64,000 nt of DNA from Rothia nasimurium (GCF_928381705.1 NZ_CAKMSR010000014.1:1-64000), one strand, 5' to 3'. Shown: positions 8,002 to 17,257, counted from the first letter of the stretch. Numbers and translations: made by a program. The notes: generated from the sequence alone by a model not told the origin.

Positions 8002-8763
8002 TTAGGAACCGAACCGGCGCTGACGCTGGGCGTAATCGCGCAGGGCCCGCAAGAAATCAACCCGGCGGAAGTCAGGCCACAGGGCCTCGCAGAAATAAAA
8101 CTCGGAGTAGGCCGACTGCCAGGTCATAAAACCAGAAAGGCGCTGTTCTCCCGAGGTCCGGATCAGCAGGTCCGGATCGGGCATACCGCTGGTGTAGAGA
8201 TGGCGGGAAATATCGTCGCTGGTCAGACTTGAAGCGAGTTCTTCAAGGCTCCGGCCGGAAGCTGCCGCCTCACGCAGGAGGCCGCGCACAGCGTCCGTAA
8301 TCTCCTGGCGCCCGCCATACCCAACAGCGATATTCACCTGCAGCCCGCTGACCGCCGCCGTTTCTTCAACAGCCACCTCAAAGGCAGACCGCAAACTCGC
8401 TGGCAGGGATTCCAGCTGACCCACCGGGCGAACCCGAGCCAGGCCGCTGGCGGTCAGACGCCCCACGAACCCCTCAATTACCTCAACCAGGTCATTCAGC
8501 TCATCGCTACTGCGCTTCAGGTTCTCGGTAGACAGCATATAGAGGGTCACCATCGGAATCTTTAATTCCGTGCACCAGCCGAGAAACTCGATGATGCGGG
8601 CAGCACCGGCCTCGTGGCCGTGCTTGGTGCTCTCCCCCAAAAGGGCAGCCCAGCGGCGGTTACCATCGACCAGCACACCGATGTGCTGGGGCAGTTTCTC
8701 CGCTGGAATCGCAGAAATCAGGGACCGCTCATACACCGTGTACAGTGGCTGCGGTAGCTTCAT
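8002..8763 (-). CDS. uppS: Isoprenyl transferase (cis-prenyl diphosphate synthase)
   Basis: Adds isopentenyl units in Z-configuration to make a polyprenyl diphosphate lipid carrier. The 253-residue protein has the family signatures: VLVDGNRRWA near residue 31 (catalytic Asp33), YMLSTENLKR near 92, and DLLIRTSGEQRLSGF near 198. Actinobacteria often carry two paralogues, a short-chain and a long-chain enzyme. The neighbouring hemolysin III gene matches the context of the mycobacterial Rv1086 short-chain enzyme, so which activity this one has is open. The ATG at 8763 gives the expected length. Confidence 0.92.
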   Translation of the reverse strand: MKLPQPLYTVYERSLISAIPAEKLPQHIGVLVDGNRRWAALLGESTKHGHEAGAARIIEFLGWCTELKIPMVTLYMLSTENLKRSSDELNDLVEVIEGFVGRLTASGLARVRPVGQLESLPASLRSAFEVAVEETAAVSGLQVNIAVGYGGRQEITDAVRGLLREAAASGRSLEELASSLTSDDISRHLYTSGMPDPDLLIRTSGEQRLSGFMTWQSAYSEFYFCEALWPDFRRVDFLRALRDYAQRQRRFGS

Positions 8764-8951
8764 GTGCTGCTCCTGGTTGTGGGGTGGCAGGTTGTCTTTA
8801 CCCTGCTCATTCTACCTGCAAGGCGGGCTCGGGCAGGCCCCTGCCCTCCTCTGCGCAGGTGGGCGGACACCGTGCCCCGGCTCCCTGCCTGTTATTTCAG
8901 CTTCTAGCTACCCCCTAGACCGCGCTTATTTTGACCTGCCATACTAAATAT

Positions 8952-9692
8952 ATGGCTTCACGTGTTCACCGCTCCCAGACCTCCGGTTCATCAGCCGCAC
9001 CCCACCAGGGCATGCTTGACCGACTGACCGATGTGCAACGCGAAATCATCGATTTCTACAATGAGAACGGCAAACCCCTACTCCGTGGCTGGATTCATGC
9101 AGGCTTTGCGCCCGTAGCCTTTATCGCCGGCATCGTGCTCATTGCTCTCTCCGGCGGCGGAATCGTCGGCGTCGGCTGCGCTATTTTTGCCCTCACCGGC
9201 GTCCTGCTCTTTGGTATCTCGGGTATCTACCACCGCGGTTTCTGGTCAGCCAGGGTTCGCATGCTCCTCAAGCGGCTCGACCACGCCAATATCACCCTGC
9301 TCATCGCGGGCACCTATACCCCGGTAGCTCTGACCCTCCTTGAGGGCACCCAGCAGGCCATCCTGCTCTGGAGCATCTGGGGCTGTGCCCTCTCCGTCAC
9401 CCTCTTCAGGGTCTTCTGGACCGGAGCCCCCCGCTGGCTCTACACCCCCATCTACGTTGTCATGGGCCTGATGGCGGTCTTCTACCTGGGCGACTTCTGG
9501 CAGGTCTCCCCCGTCGCTACCGTTCTCATCGCCACCGGCGGAGCCAGCTACATCATCGGAGCCATCTTCTACGGCACCAAACGCCCCGCCATGGCCCCGC
9601 AGATCTTCGGCTTCCACGAGCTCTTCCACGTCTTTACCGTGCTCGGCTTTATCCAGCACTACATCGCCGTGATGTTCTGCATCTTCCTCTAG
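8952..9692 (+). CDS. trhA: Hemolysin III / PAQR-family membrane protein
   Basis: The product is 246 residues with seven membrane segments and the YqfA/PAQR landmarks: IYHRGFWS, RLDHANITLLIAGTYTP and, near the end, HELFHVFTVLGFIQHY, whose His residues are the conserved metal-binding type. Homologues take part in membrane lipid homeostasis, and the historic hemolysin name is not informative. The start is the ATG at 8952 (MASRVHRS), with TAAATAT directly before it, so it may be leaderless. Divergent from uppS, as in mycobacteria. A strong bidirectional terminator follows. Confidence 0.88.
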   Translation: MASRVHRSQTSGSSAAPHQGMLDRLTDVQREIIDFYNENGKPLLRGWIHAGFAPVAFIAGIVLIALSGGGIVGVGCAIFALTGVLLFGISGIYHRGFWSARVRMLLKRLDHANITLLIAGTYTPVALTLLEGTQQAILLWSIWGCALSVTLFRVFWTGAPRWLYTPIYVVMGLMAVFYLGDFWQVSPVATVLIATGGASYIIGAIFYGTKRPAMAPQIFGFHELFHVFTVLGFIQHYIAVMFCIFL

Positions 9693-9717
9693 ACCGAGCA
9701 AACAGCCCCTATACCTC

Positions 9718-9752
9718 AAGGACGCCGCACCCGGCCGGGGTGCGGCGTCCTT
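9718..9752. terminator. Bidirectional terminator trhA / small membrane protein
   Basis: AAGGACGCCGCACCC pairs with GGGGTGCGGCGTCCTT around a GGCC loop, followed by ATTTT on the plus strand. It serves the convergent trhA and the gene at 9774. Confidence 0.85.
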
Positions 9753-9773
9753 ATTTTCTCTTCCCTCAAGAAC

Positions 9774-10118
9774 CTAGTGGGGGCGGCGCAGATGATCCTG
9801 AGCTACCACAGCCTCATCGCGCACGGTGGCGTGTACGGGCTCCTCGGTTTTCCCCTGGGCCGCAGCCTCAGCAGCCGCCCGCTCCTCAGCCTCACGGGCA
9901 ATAGCGTATTCGCTACGGTAGCGCAGACGGCGAGCGCGCCGGGTCAAGTCGAGCCCCAGCAGTACGATAGCCAGGGCCAGGCAGAAGGTGACGATGAAGC
10001 CCACGATACCGGGTGAGCCGCGGAAGGACCCGTCGGGGTTGACCGTGGTAATGACGGTGGGGGTCGCTTCGGCTGCAAGAATCGTAAGTGTTGGAGGGAT
10101 CAGGGCTGACACTGTCAA
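9774..10118 (-). CDS. Small single-pass membrane protein in the mca neighbourhood
   Basis: The product is 114 residues: a short extracytoplasmic N-terminus (TVNPDGSFRGSPG), one membrane helix near residues 38-58 (IVGFIVTFCLALAIVLLGL), then a basic RRARRLRYR motif and an Ala/Glu-rich cytoplasmic tail. The sequence layout and the position beside mca fit the conserved actinobacterial small membrane protein found next to mca (Rv1083-like). No function is known to me. It lies about 90 bases downstream of mca on the same strand, so cotranscription is likely. Confidence 0.75.
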   Translation of the reverse strand: MTVSALIPPTLTILAAEATPTVITTVNPDGSFRGSPGIVGFIVTFCLALAIVLLGLDLTRRARRLRYRSEYAIAREAEERAAAEAAAQGKTEEPVHATVRDEAVVAQDHLRRPH

Positions 10119-10206
10119 GGTTTCCTCTGGTCTGGGTCTGGGGCGCAGGGGCCGCCTTTAGGCGGTCACCCCTATTCTACGCGGTGGGGCTGGGCCTTTC
10201 CTGTCT

Positions 10207-11166
10207 TTAGGAGCGGTAGTCGATACCGGTTGAGAAGCAGGTTTCCGGTACCTCGCTCTTCACTCGGCTGTGGGCCAGCACGTAGTCTTCGAAGGGCCAG
10301 ATTTTACGCTGCATCTCGGGAGAGACGGCAAAGAAGGCTGAGTCCGGGGCGACCTGGGACTGGTGGGCGTGCAGGGCCTCATCTCGTTTCTCAAAGAAGT
10401 CTGCCGATGAGATCCGGGTGGTGGTCTGGTGGCGGGAGACCGGCGGGCGGTGCCCCTCAATGTCTTCTTCCATTGACATAGCGATCCACTGCGCGAAGGG
10501 TGACTCCAGGCCTGCTTCTTCGAGATAGTGGTGGAAGGCCAGCATGCGGTCGTAGTTGAAGGCCCGGTCGTAGTAGATTTTGGAAACCTGCCAGGGCTCA
10601 CCGGTACCGGGGTAGGCGTCCGCGTCCCCCGCCCTCTCGAAGGCTTCCATGGAGACCCGGTGGGTCATAATGTGGTCGGGGTGGGGGTAGCCGCCGATTT
10701 CGTCGTAGGTGAGGATGACGTGGGGCTTAAAGTCCCGTACCAGGCGCACCAGCGGGGCGGACGCCTGCTCCAGGGGTAGGCTGGCAAAAGAGCCGTAGGG
10801 CAGCGGGGGCAGGGGGTCGCCCTCGGGCAGGCCCGAATCAACAAAACCGATCCAGCGGTGCTCAATACCCAGCACGGCGGCGGCCCGCTTCATCTCAAGA
10901 CGGCGGACGCCCGCCAAATCGCGGTGGGCAGCCGGGTTGCTCTTGACCGCTTCGTTGAGGATGTCTCCCCGTTCGCCACCGGTCATGGACGCCACCATCA
11001 CGCGGGCACCTCGGGCTACATAGGCAGCCATGGTGGCGGCACCCTTGGAGGATTCGTCGTCGGGGTGGGCATGAACGGCCAGAATGCGCAGGCCGGTGTA
11101 GTCCTCTTTCAGGGGGGCCAGCAGGGACGGGTCAAAACCGGGTGCAGGTGATTCAGTGCTGCTCAT
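10207..11166 (-). CDS. mca: Mycothiol S-conjugate amidase
   Basis: Hydrolyses mycothiol adducts of electrophiles and drugs, releasing a mercapturic acid for export. It is a cytosolic, zinc-dependent member of the LmbE family. The 319-residue protein has the metal motif AHPDDESSKG near residue 37, TGGERGD, and the second metal motif YPHPDHIMTHR. The length and the C-terminal extension past the LmbE core fit Mca better than MshB. The start is the ATG at 11166 because GGAG is correctly spaced, and the reading from 11235 adds an unconserved stretch. Divergent from the DUF4307 gene, as in mycobacteria. Confidence 0.93.
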   Translation of the reverse strand: MSSTESPAPGFDPSLLAPLKEDYTGLRILAVHAHPDDESSKGAATMAAYVARGARVMVASMTGGERGDILNEAVKSNPAAHRDLAGVRRLEMKRAAAVLGIEHRWIGFVDSGLPEGDPLPPLPYGSFASLPLEQASAPLVRLVRDFKPHVILTYDEIGGYPHPDHIMTHRVSMEAFERAGDADAYPGTGEPWQVSKIYYDRAFNYDRMLAFHHYLEEAGLESPFAQWIAMSMEEDIEGHRPPVSRHQTTTRISSADFFEKRDEALHAHQSQVAPDSAFFAVSPEMQRKIWPFEDYVLAHSRVKSEVPETCFSTGIDYRS

Positions 11167-11315
11167 GCAAAACTCCATTTGTGCGAAGGTGGCTCGAGTA
11201 ATGTTTGGGGTATCGTAAATGAGGAAGGCCCGCATTCAAAGACACTGGTCAATTCTACCCGTCTTAGCGGAGCCGCCCTCCTTCTCTGTTACCCCGTATG
11301 AAAGGTGTGGGCTTG

Positions 11316-11726
11316 ATGACCGCCCCTGACCTATCTGCCCGTTACGGCACCGTCCGCCAGCACCGAGCCCTGCCCCAGTGGTTCTGGTATGCGCTGGCCC
11401 TGGTAGCGGTACTTGTGGGGGGCGCTTTTGTGTTCTGGGTGCAGGCTGACTCCAGCGACGAGCCCACCGGCCGCGACGTTGGCTTTACCCTGACCAGTGC
11501 CGACGAAGTCTCAGTAACCTTTGAGGTCAGCAAACGGGCCGAAGATACCGCGGTCTGTGCGGTCAAGGCCCTCAATACCTCGGGTGCCCCCGTCGGCTGG
11601 AAAGAAGTCGCGATTGGCCCCTACGCCGATGAAAACGGCAACGGCATTTCGGTGCAGACCGTTCAGTTCAGGGTACTGGGCGAAGCAACCACAGCCACCG
11701 TCGATAGCTGCTGGAAGGTTGACTAA
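11316..11726 (+). CDS. DUF4307-domain membrane protein
   Basis: The product is 136 residues: a short cytoplasmic N-terminus containing LSARYG, one membrane helix near residues 25-45 (WYALALVAVLVGGAFVFWV) and an extracytoplasmic beta-rich domain with two Cys (AVCAVKAL and VDSCWKV). This layout and the placement between mca and greA identify the actinobacterial DUF4307 (Rv1081c-like) family. Function unknown. ATG codons occur at 11298 and 11316, and the second is preceded by AAGGTG. It is about 160 bases upstream of greA on the same strand. Confidence 0.85.
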   Translation: MTAPDLSARYGTVRQHRALPQWFWYALALVAVLVGGAFVFWVQADSSDEPTGRDVGFTLTSADEVSVTFEVSKRAEDTAVCAVKALNTSGAPVGWKEVAIGPYADENGNGISVQTVQFRVLGEATTATVDSCWKVD

Positions 11727-11884
11727 CTCCCTTTCTCTCTAGGGGTAAAGTTAGGGAGCTTACCCCGCCTATGGGTAGACTAGGCTCACGACTGACCTTT
11801 TACGCGGGGCCCTCACTAGCCCCGTCCGCATACAGGGTCCCCAGCCACAATGGTTTCGGGGCCTTGCTGACAAGGAGTAAACAC

Positions 11885-12385
11885 ATGGCAGAAAACGAAG
11901 GCGCTTGGCTCACTCAGGAAGCCTACGACAAGCTCAAGGCTGAGCTTGAGCACCTCTCCGGCCCCTACCGCCAGGAAATCATCGACCGTATCTCAGCGGC
12001 CCGCGACGAGGGAGACCTCAAGGAAAATGGCGGCTACCACGCAGCCCGCGAAGAGCAGGGCAAGAACGAGGGCCGTATCAAGCAGCTGCAGCACCTGCTC
12101 GAAACCGCCCAGGTATCAGACAAGCCCGCAGCCGATGACGGCGTAGTTGAGCCCGGTATGGTCGTTGAAGCCGATATCGCCGGCAAGACCATGACCTTCC
12201 TGCTCGGTTCCCGCGAAGTAGCCGACACCCTGGTCGGTGGCTCCGACCTGCAGGTCTTCTCGGAGAAGTCCCCCATGGGCGCCGCTATCAACGGCCACAA
12301 GGTAGGCGACGAGCTTTCTTACGAGGCCCCCAACGGCAAGCAGATCCCCGTCAAGATTGTCTCTGCTAAGCCTTTCCAGGGCTAA
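11885..12385 (+). CDS. greA: Transcription elongation factor GreA
   Basis: Rescues backtracked RNA polymerase by stimulating cleavage of the nascent RNA 3' end. The 166 residues contain the N-terminal coiled coil (WLTQEAYDKLKAELEHL ... ISAARDEGDLKENGGYHAA, with the acidic tip D/E pair) and the C-terminal FKBP-like domain (LLGSREVADT ... SPMGAAINGHKVGDELSY). The start at 11885 is set by AAGGAG seven bases upstream, and the reading from 11771 is an upstream extension. A strong terminator follows at 12409. Confidence 0.95.
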   Translation: MAENEGAWLTQEAYDKLKAELEHLSGPYRQEIIDRISAARDEGDLKENGGYHAAREEQGKNEGRIKQLQHLLETAQVSDKPAADDGVVEPGMVVEADIAGKTMTFLLGSREVADTLVGGSDLQVFSEKSPMGAAINGHKVGDELSYEAPNGKQIPVKIVSAKPFQG

Positions 12386-12408
12386 ACCTGCCCGCCGGTA
12401 GATAAACC

Positions 12409-12457
12409 GAAGCCCGGGCGTCCTTCCCCTTTCTACAGGGGCGGACGCCCGGGCTTC
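12409..12457 (+). terminator. greA terminator hairpin
   Basis: GAAGCCCGGGCGTCC pairs with GGACGCCCGGGCTTC around an 18-base loop that has its own CCCCT/AGGGG pairing. It lies 24 bases after the greA stop. Confidence 0.8.
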
Positions 12458-12475
12458 AGTTTGCGTTGAGGGGCA

Positions 12476-12603
12476 AAGATTCAGGCGCAGGATATTTGCC
12501 GTCAGCCTGCTGGCTTTCGGGGCTGGCGTGAATCACTTGTGAGCGCAGCGAACCGGTGAGAGGGTCGCAGGCAAAGGCAAATATTCTGCGTCTCAGAAAT
12601 CTT
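12476..12603. repeat. Structured intergenic element 1 (greA/ilvA)
   Basis: The left arm (12476-12500, ending GCAGGATATTTGCC) pairs with the right arm (12576-12603, beginning GGCAAATATTCTGC). The interior has an AGCC/GGCT hairpin and the words GGCTGGCGTGA and GAGGGTC, which recur in the elements at 59470 and 62514. It fills the gap between the greA terminator and the ilvA stop codon. Member of the dispersed family described in the findings. Confidence 0.65.
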
Positions 12604-13863
12604 TTAGTAAACCACAATCGGCTTGTAGCCCTCAGCTTCTAGGGCCGCGATGACTTCCTGGCAGTGCTCTACACCCTTGGTTTCCATGTCGATGGTGATG
12701 GAGACATCGCCCATGGAGAGGGCGCCACCCAGGCGGGTGTGGTCCACACCGGTGACGTTGGCGTCGTGCTCCGAGATAATGCGGGAGATGGTGGTGAGCT
12801 CGCCGGGGCGGTCGTTGAGCATGAGCTTGATGGTCATGTAGCGACCCGCAGCCGACAGGCCTCGCTGAATCACCTTGAGCATGAGCATGGGGTCGATGTT
12901 GCCTCCCGAGAGCAGGCAGACCGTGGTGCCTAGGTCGCCGTACTTTTCTTTGAGAGAGCCGCTCATCAGTGCCGCTACAGAGACCGAGCCTGCCGGTTCA
13001 ACGACCAGCTTGTTGCGTTCCATCAGGAAGATGAGGGCGCGGGCAATTTCGTCTTCAGAGACGGTGTGCACGTCGTCCACCAGGTTCTTGATGATGGTGA
13101 AGGGGAGCTGGCCGGGGCGGCCCACCGCGATGCCGTCGGCGATGGTGGAGACCTTTTTCAGGGGCACCAGGGCGTCTGCCGCGAGAGAGGGCGGGTAGGC
13201 TGCCGCGTGCTCAGCCTGGAGGCCGATGATGCGGATTTTCTTACCCAGCTTTTCTTCCAGCGAGCGCACCGCGATGGAGAGCCCAGCCAGCAGGCCGCCG
13301 CCGCCGACACCCACCAAGATGGTGTCGACGTCCGGAACCTGTTCCAGGATTTCTAGGCCCAGGGTGCCCTGGCCTGCGATGATGTCTTCGTTGTCGAAGG
13401 GGTGCACAAAGACAGCACCGGTTTCTTCGGCGTAGCGTTTGGCTTCTGCCAGGGCTTCGTCCACGTTCACGCCGTGTAGCACGACCTCGGCCCCGTGGCT
13501 GCGGGTCGCTGCAATCTTGGGCAGGGCCGCACCCTGGGGCATGTAGATGCGGGCGGCGATGCCCAGGCGGGAGGCTGCCAGCGCCACGCCCTGGGCGTGG
13601 TTACCTGCCGATGCTGCCACCACGCCCACGGCCTTTTCAGCCTCGGTGAGCTTAGCCATGCGCACGTAGGCGCCGCGTACCTTGAAGGAGCCTGAGCGCT
13701 GCAGGTTCTCACATTTGAGGAAGACCTCGGAGCCAATCTGCTCGCTCAGGGCGCGTGAGTGGGCCACGGGGGTGCGCTCAATGACGCCGTCGAGTAGGCG
13801 GGCTGCGTCTTCAATTTGACTTAGGCTCACGGGGAGCTCTACCGGGGCGGGTGCTTCTTGCAT
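12604..13863 (-). CDS. ilvA: Threonine ammonia-lyase with ACT domain
   Basis: Pyridoxal-phosphate enzyme that deaminates threonine to 2-oxobutanoate, the first step to isoleucine. The PLP lysine lies in SGSFKVRGAY near residue 63, and the phosphate-binding loop is VGVGGGGLLAG near 190. A C-terminal ACT domain (YMTIKLMLNDRPGELTTI, about residues 342-419) is present. At 419 residues with one ACT-like domain it fits the shorter actinobacterial threonine dehydratase type, and whether it is biosynthetic (isoleucine-inhibited) or catabolic cannot be read from sequence. The ATG at 13863 is preceded by a weak GAGGTAACG. It follows the AI-2E-family gene by 19 bases. Confidence 0.92.
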   Translation of the reverse strand: MQEAPAPVELPVSLSQIEDAARLLDGVIERTPVAHSRALSEQIGSEVFLKCENLQRSGSFKVRGAYVRMAKLTEAEKAVGVVAASAGNHAQGVALAASRLGIAARIYMPQGAALPKIAATRSHGAEVVLHGVNVDEALAEAKRYAEETGAVFVHPFDNEDIIAGQGTLGLEILEQVPDVDTILVGVGGGGLLAGLSIAVRSLEEKLGKKIRIIGLQAEHAAAYPPSLAADALVPLKKVSTIADGIAVGRPGQLPFTIIKNLVDDVHTVSEDEIARALIFLMERNKLVVEPAGSVSVAALMSGSLKEKYGDLGTTVCLLSGGNIDPMLMLKVIQRGLSAAGRYMTIKLMLNDRPGELTTISRIISEHDANVTGVDHTRLGGALSMGDVSITIDMETKGVEHCQEVIAALEAEGYKPIVVY

Positions 13864-13882
13864 CGTTACCTCGTCTTGTCTC

Positions 13883-15136
13883 TTATTTCTGGGCGCCGTT
13901 GTTAATGGCCTCTAGAGCATCTTCATCGGCCTTTTCGGCTTCCTTAATGCGGTTGAGACGTTCCTTGACCTTCTCTGCGATTGCCTTTTTCTCGCGGCGT
14001 TTAATCTCGTGGGGGTAGAGGAACTCCTCCTCGCGAATATGGGGGTCGTGCTCCCATTCGTGGCCAGACAGGTAGCGGATCACAGTGTTGACCACGGCCA
14101 GGACGGGCACGGCGAAGAGGGCACCGACGATGCCGTAGAGCATAGAGCCTGCGACCACAACGATAACGACAGCCAGGGGGTGCAGAGCAACTGCCTTACC
14201 CATCACCAGGGGCTGAAGAATGTTGGATTCAATCTGCTGCACAATCAGCACCATGGCCAGCATGATAAGGGCGTTGACCAGGCCGTTAGCGACCAGGGCT
14301 AGCAGGACGGCGATAACACCGGTCAGCAGCGCACCGACGACGGGAATGAAGGAGCCCAGGAAGACCAGGACGCCCAGGGGCAGCGCCAGGGGGACGCCCA
14401 GGAAGAAGGCTGAGAGGCCAATACCGATAGCATCAACGGCAGCCACGAAGACCTGCACACGCACATAGGAAACCAGTGAGGTCCAGCCGCGACGGCCAGC
14501 ACCGTTGACAGCACGACGGGCATTGCGGGGGAAGAGCTTGACGATAAAGAGCCAAATCCGTTCACCTTCCATGAGGAAGAAGATGAGGGTGAAGAGAACA
14601 ATTACCATGCCGGTACCGATATCAGCTGCGGTAGAACCTACGCTGGCTACCCCGTTGAGGATGCTGGAGGTGTTGTCCTGCAAGGTGGTGACCAGCTGGC
14701 TGATGTACTGGTCAATCTTGTCTGCCCCCAGGTCGATAGGCAGGTTGTTGAGCATGGCAACAATCTGGTTCCAACCTTCGACAACCTGGTCAGACAGGGA
14801 GGAGAAACCAGCGGTCAGCTGCTGGCCTACCAGTGCTAGCAGACCAATGACACCGGCGATAAGGCCCAGTTCAGTGATTGCGGTAGCGATACCGGCGTGG
14901 ATTCGGTTGCGACGGAGGAAGTAAACAACCGGCGACATGAGACCGGCCAGCAGGGCCGCAATCATGATTGAAATGACGATGAGGGAGATCTTGGCCAGCA
15001 TCCAGTAGAGGGCTGCAGCAACGATACCTACAATCATCAGTCGCCAAGACCAGGCTGCTGCCGTCTGCAAGGCAAAAGGCACCTGACGGTCAGATTCACT
15101 CTGCCGAGCAGGGGGTTCAGGAATAATGACACTCAT
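13883..15136 (-). CDS. AI-2E family (PerM/UPF0118) transporter
   Basis: A 417-residue polytopic membrane protein. It has two N-terminal hydrophobic pairs, a long extracytoplasmic amphipathic region (about residues 115-180), then the conserved C-terminal block with GVPLALPLGVLVFLGSFIPV and QQIESNILQPLVMGK that defines this family. Members export small molecules, and the autoinducer name comes from one E. coli protein, so the substrate here is unknown. The C-terminal tail is charged (KRREKKAIAEKVKERL). The start at ATG 15136 is preferred over the reading from 15277, whose extra N-terminus is unlike the family. Likely cotranscribed with ilvA. Confidence 0.9.
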   Translation of the reverse strand: MSVIIPEPPARQSESDRQVPFALQTAAAWSWRLMIVGIVAAALYWMLAKISLIVISIMIAALLAGLMSPVVYFLRRNRIHAGIATAITELGLIAGVIGLLALVGQQLTAGFSSLSDQVVEGWNQIVAMLNNLPIDLGADKIDQYISQLVTTLQDNTSSILNGVASVGSTAADIGTGMVIVLFTLIFFLMEGERIWLFIVKLFPRNARRAVNGAGRRGWTSLVSYVRVQVFVAAVDAIGIGLSAFFLGVPLALPLGVLVFLGSFIPVVGALLTGVIAVLLALVANGLVNALIMLAMVLIVQQIESNILQPLVMGKAVALHPLAVVIVVVAGSMLYGIVGALFAVPVLAVVNTVIRYLSGHEWEHDPHIREEEFLYPHEIKRREKKAIAEKVKERLNRIKEAEKADEDALEAINNGAQK

Positions 15137-15287
15137 ACTTTCTATCTTCCCACGTTTCCTTACTATCTGTCCCTTGCCTGCCCGTATCCCGGGCACAAGC
15201 GTGACCAAACTCGCCCCATGAAGCCGGGCGGGTGCGTCCTGCCGGAATCTCCAGCCCCTCCCCCGCTGCTGGGGCACGACACAGAAA

Positions 15288-15325
15288 AGCCCGGGGCAGA
15301 AGCAGAGGTGCTTCTACCCCGGGCT
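15288..15325 (-). terminator. Terminator after the Bax-inhibitor-like gene
   Basis: AGCCCGGGGCAGAAGC pairs with GCTTCTACCCCGGGCT, and on the minus strand the stem is followed by a T run (the AAAA before 15288). Confidence 0.8.
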
Positions 15326-15363
15326 GCGCTTCTTTCCTAGCAGGCTAGGAGAGAGCCTAAATT

Positions 15364-16266
15364 TTAGTCATCTGCCATAGAGCGTACGTAGTAGAGAACG
15401 CGCAGGATCTCGATGTAGAGCCAGACCAGTGACACGATCAGGCCGAAGGCAATGCGCCAGGATTCCCGCTCGGGGGCGCCCATCTTGATGGCGTCAGAAG
15501 CGTGGGTGAAGTCCAGCAGCAGGGAGTAGGTAGCCAGCAGCACGGCGAAGAGACCGATGATGAGACCCAGGGGAATACCCATTACCTCAACACCGCGGGC
15601 GTTGAAGTCGAAGAAGAAGGAGGCAACGAGGTTGACTAGGCAGAAGACGGCGTAGGAAATCGTTGCAATCATAAAGAAGCGGGTCAGTTTGGGAGTTGCC
15701 CGCACCTTACCGGAGCTGTAGAGCGCCAGGATGGTTGCAAATACGATGACGGTTGCCAGAACAGCCTGAACCACGATACCGGGGTAGGAAGCCTCGAACT
15801 TCCGAGAGATACCGCCAACCAGCAGACCTTCCATGACCGAGTAGGTCATCACTAGGGCAGGTGAGACCTTCTTCTTCAGGGCGTTGACGAAGCCCAGCAC
15901 CAGGCCGCCAATGAAACCGACGAACATGAGGACGGGCATGTACCAGGCAAGGACAGCACCCACGACAACCAGACCCAGGTTCAGGCCGGTCTTCATGATG
16001 ATGTCGTTGATAGTGATGCGGTTGGTATCAACCGGACCAGCGGTACCGGCGTTGTACATGTCGTTGAGCTGGCCAGCCGACACCTGCTGGTTCTCGTAGC
16101 CATAGGGAGCCTGTTGGGTGTAGCTACCCTGCTGGTAGGTGCCGTAGGGGCTCTGAGCCTGCTGGCCATAGGGGTTGGCGGTAGTGGTGCCGCCAGCACC
16201 GAACTGCCCGAAGCGGGGATCGCCAGCGGGCTTAGTCATGTTGTTAATCAGGGGGTTACCTGCCAC
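15364..16266 (-). CDS. Bax inhibitor-1 / YccA-like membrane protein
   Basis: The product is 300 residues: a Gly/Gln/Tyr/Pro-rich cytoplasmic N-terminus of about 75 residues (repeated YGQQ, YGTYQQGSY motifs), then seven membrane segments from about residue 100. The C-terminal half carries LLDFTHASDAIKMGAPERESWRIAFGL, typical of actinobacterial Bax1-I proteins. Homologues are pH-sensitive calcium-leak or stress proteins, and the physiological role in actinobacteria is unsettled. The low-complexity N-terminus is usual for the family in this phylum. Single gene with its own terminator. Confidence 0.88.
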   Translation of the reverse strand: MAGNPLINNMTKPAGDPRFGQFGAGGTTTANPYGQQAQSPYGTYQQGSYTQQAPYGYENQQVSAGQLNDMYNAGTAGPVDTNRITINDIIMKTGLNLGLVVVGAVLAWYMPVLMFVGFIGGLVLGFVNALKKKVSPALVMTYSVMEGLLVGGISRKFEASYPGIVVQAVLATVIVFATILALYSSGKVRATPKLTRFFMIATISYAVFCLVNLVASFFFDFNARGVEVMGIPLGLIIGLFAVLLATYSLLLDFTHASDAIKMGAPERESWRIAFGLIVSLVWLYIEILRVLYYVRSMADD

Positions 16267-16378
16267 GGCTGTTGTCTCCTAGTGGTAATAAGTAGTCGTG
16301 GTAAATGTCTTGTCTTCTACCCTACCGAATCTTGGCCGGTATTTCTGCCCGTTTTTCTCAGGGCGTGAGCGGCTGGGG

Positions 16379-17257
16379 TTAGGTGGTGAGTTCGGCTTCG
16401 AGGAAGTCGAGGACGGCTCCGTCGTTGTTGGAGCCAATGGTTAGGTCTGTGACCGGGGCGAGGGCCGGGTCGGAGTGCTCCATGGCGATAGCGCGCCCGG
16501 CGTAGCGGAACATTTCAAGGTCGTTGCCAGAGTCGCCAAAGGCCGTGGTCTGTTCGGCGCTCAGCCCCAGGTGGTCAGCCAACCAGGCCAGGCCGTGCCC
16601 CTTGTGGTTGCCCTCGATAATCAGGTCGATAGCACCAAACCCGCTGGAAGTTGCCGCAACCCCTGCCGGCAGGGCGGCATGAAGTTTCTCAATGGTCTCA
16701 TAGATACCTTCACCGGGGTCAGCGTTCAGGGCAATCTTCACCACGGTTTCGGTGATAGTGCTCGGGTCATCGATGGCTTCCACATTGGGGTAGAAAGGAC
16801 GGATGGCCGTAATGGGATCCTGCGGGTCCCACCCGGGTAAATCGATTCCCACCTTAGTCACCTGTTCATATACTCGCCCTGCGATGGTTGCCAGGCTGTC
16901 GCTGGGCACAAAGGAGTGATGGCGGCAGGACAAAATAATACCCAGGGCCGGGAAGCCTTCCAGGGCTGCCAGACACTGTTGAACCAATTCGGGGGTAAAA
17001 CCCCACAGGGCTAAATCAGTGCCCTGGTTATGGATAACGGCACCGTTCTCTGCAATGTAGTAGAGGTTCTCGTGGTGCTCGTGACCGGCCAGGTACTGCT
17101 CAATTTTCGGCATCTGATTACCCGTTGCTACCGCCAGGGAGGATCCCTGCTCAGCTAGCAGGGTCAGGACGTGATCCAGCTGCTCGTGCTTATAGGTCTT
17201 GTGGTCGGTGAGCAGGGTTCCATCGAGGTCAACAGCGTAGAGATGAGGTGTCTTCAT
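16379..17257 (-). CDS. Cof-type HAD-superfamily phosphatase
   Basis: A 292-residue cytosolic phosphatase of HAD class IIB. The catalytic motif is AVDLDGTLLTDH near residue 10 (nucleophile Asp and general-acid Asp). The Lys/Gly motif III appears as EGNHKGHGLAWL, and motif IV as AFGDSGNDLEMF near 240. The C2 cap lies between. Substrates of the class are sugar phosphates and related compounds, and the specific one is unknown. The start is the ATG at 17257. The longer reading from 17335 runs into a 68-bp palindrome and adds residues before the strand that carries the nucleophile. Confidence 0.88.
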   Translation of the reverse strand: MKTPHLYAVDLDGTLLTDHKTYKHEQLDHVLTLLAEQGSSLAVATGNQMPKIEQYLAGHEHHENLYYIAENGAVIHNQGTDLALWGFTPELVQQCLAALEGFPALGIILSCRHHSFVPSDSLATIAGRVYEQVTKVGIDLPGWDPQDPITAIRPFYPNVEAIDDPSTITETVVKIALNADPGEGIYETIEKLHAALPAGVAATSSGFGAIDLIIEGNHKGHGLAWLADHLGLSAEQTTAFGDSGNDLEMFRYAGRAIAMEHSDPALAPVTDLTIGSNNDGAVLDFLEAELTT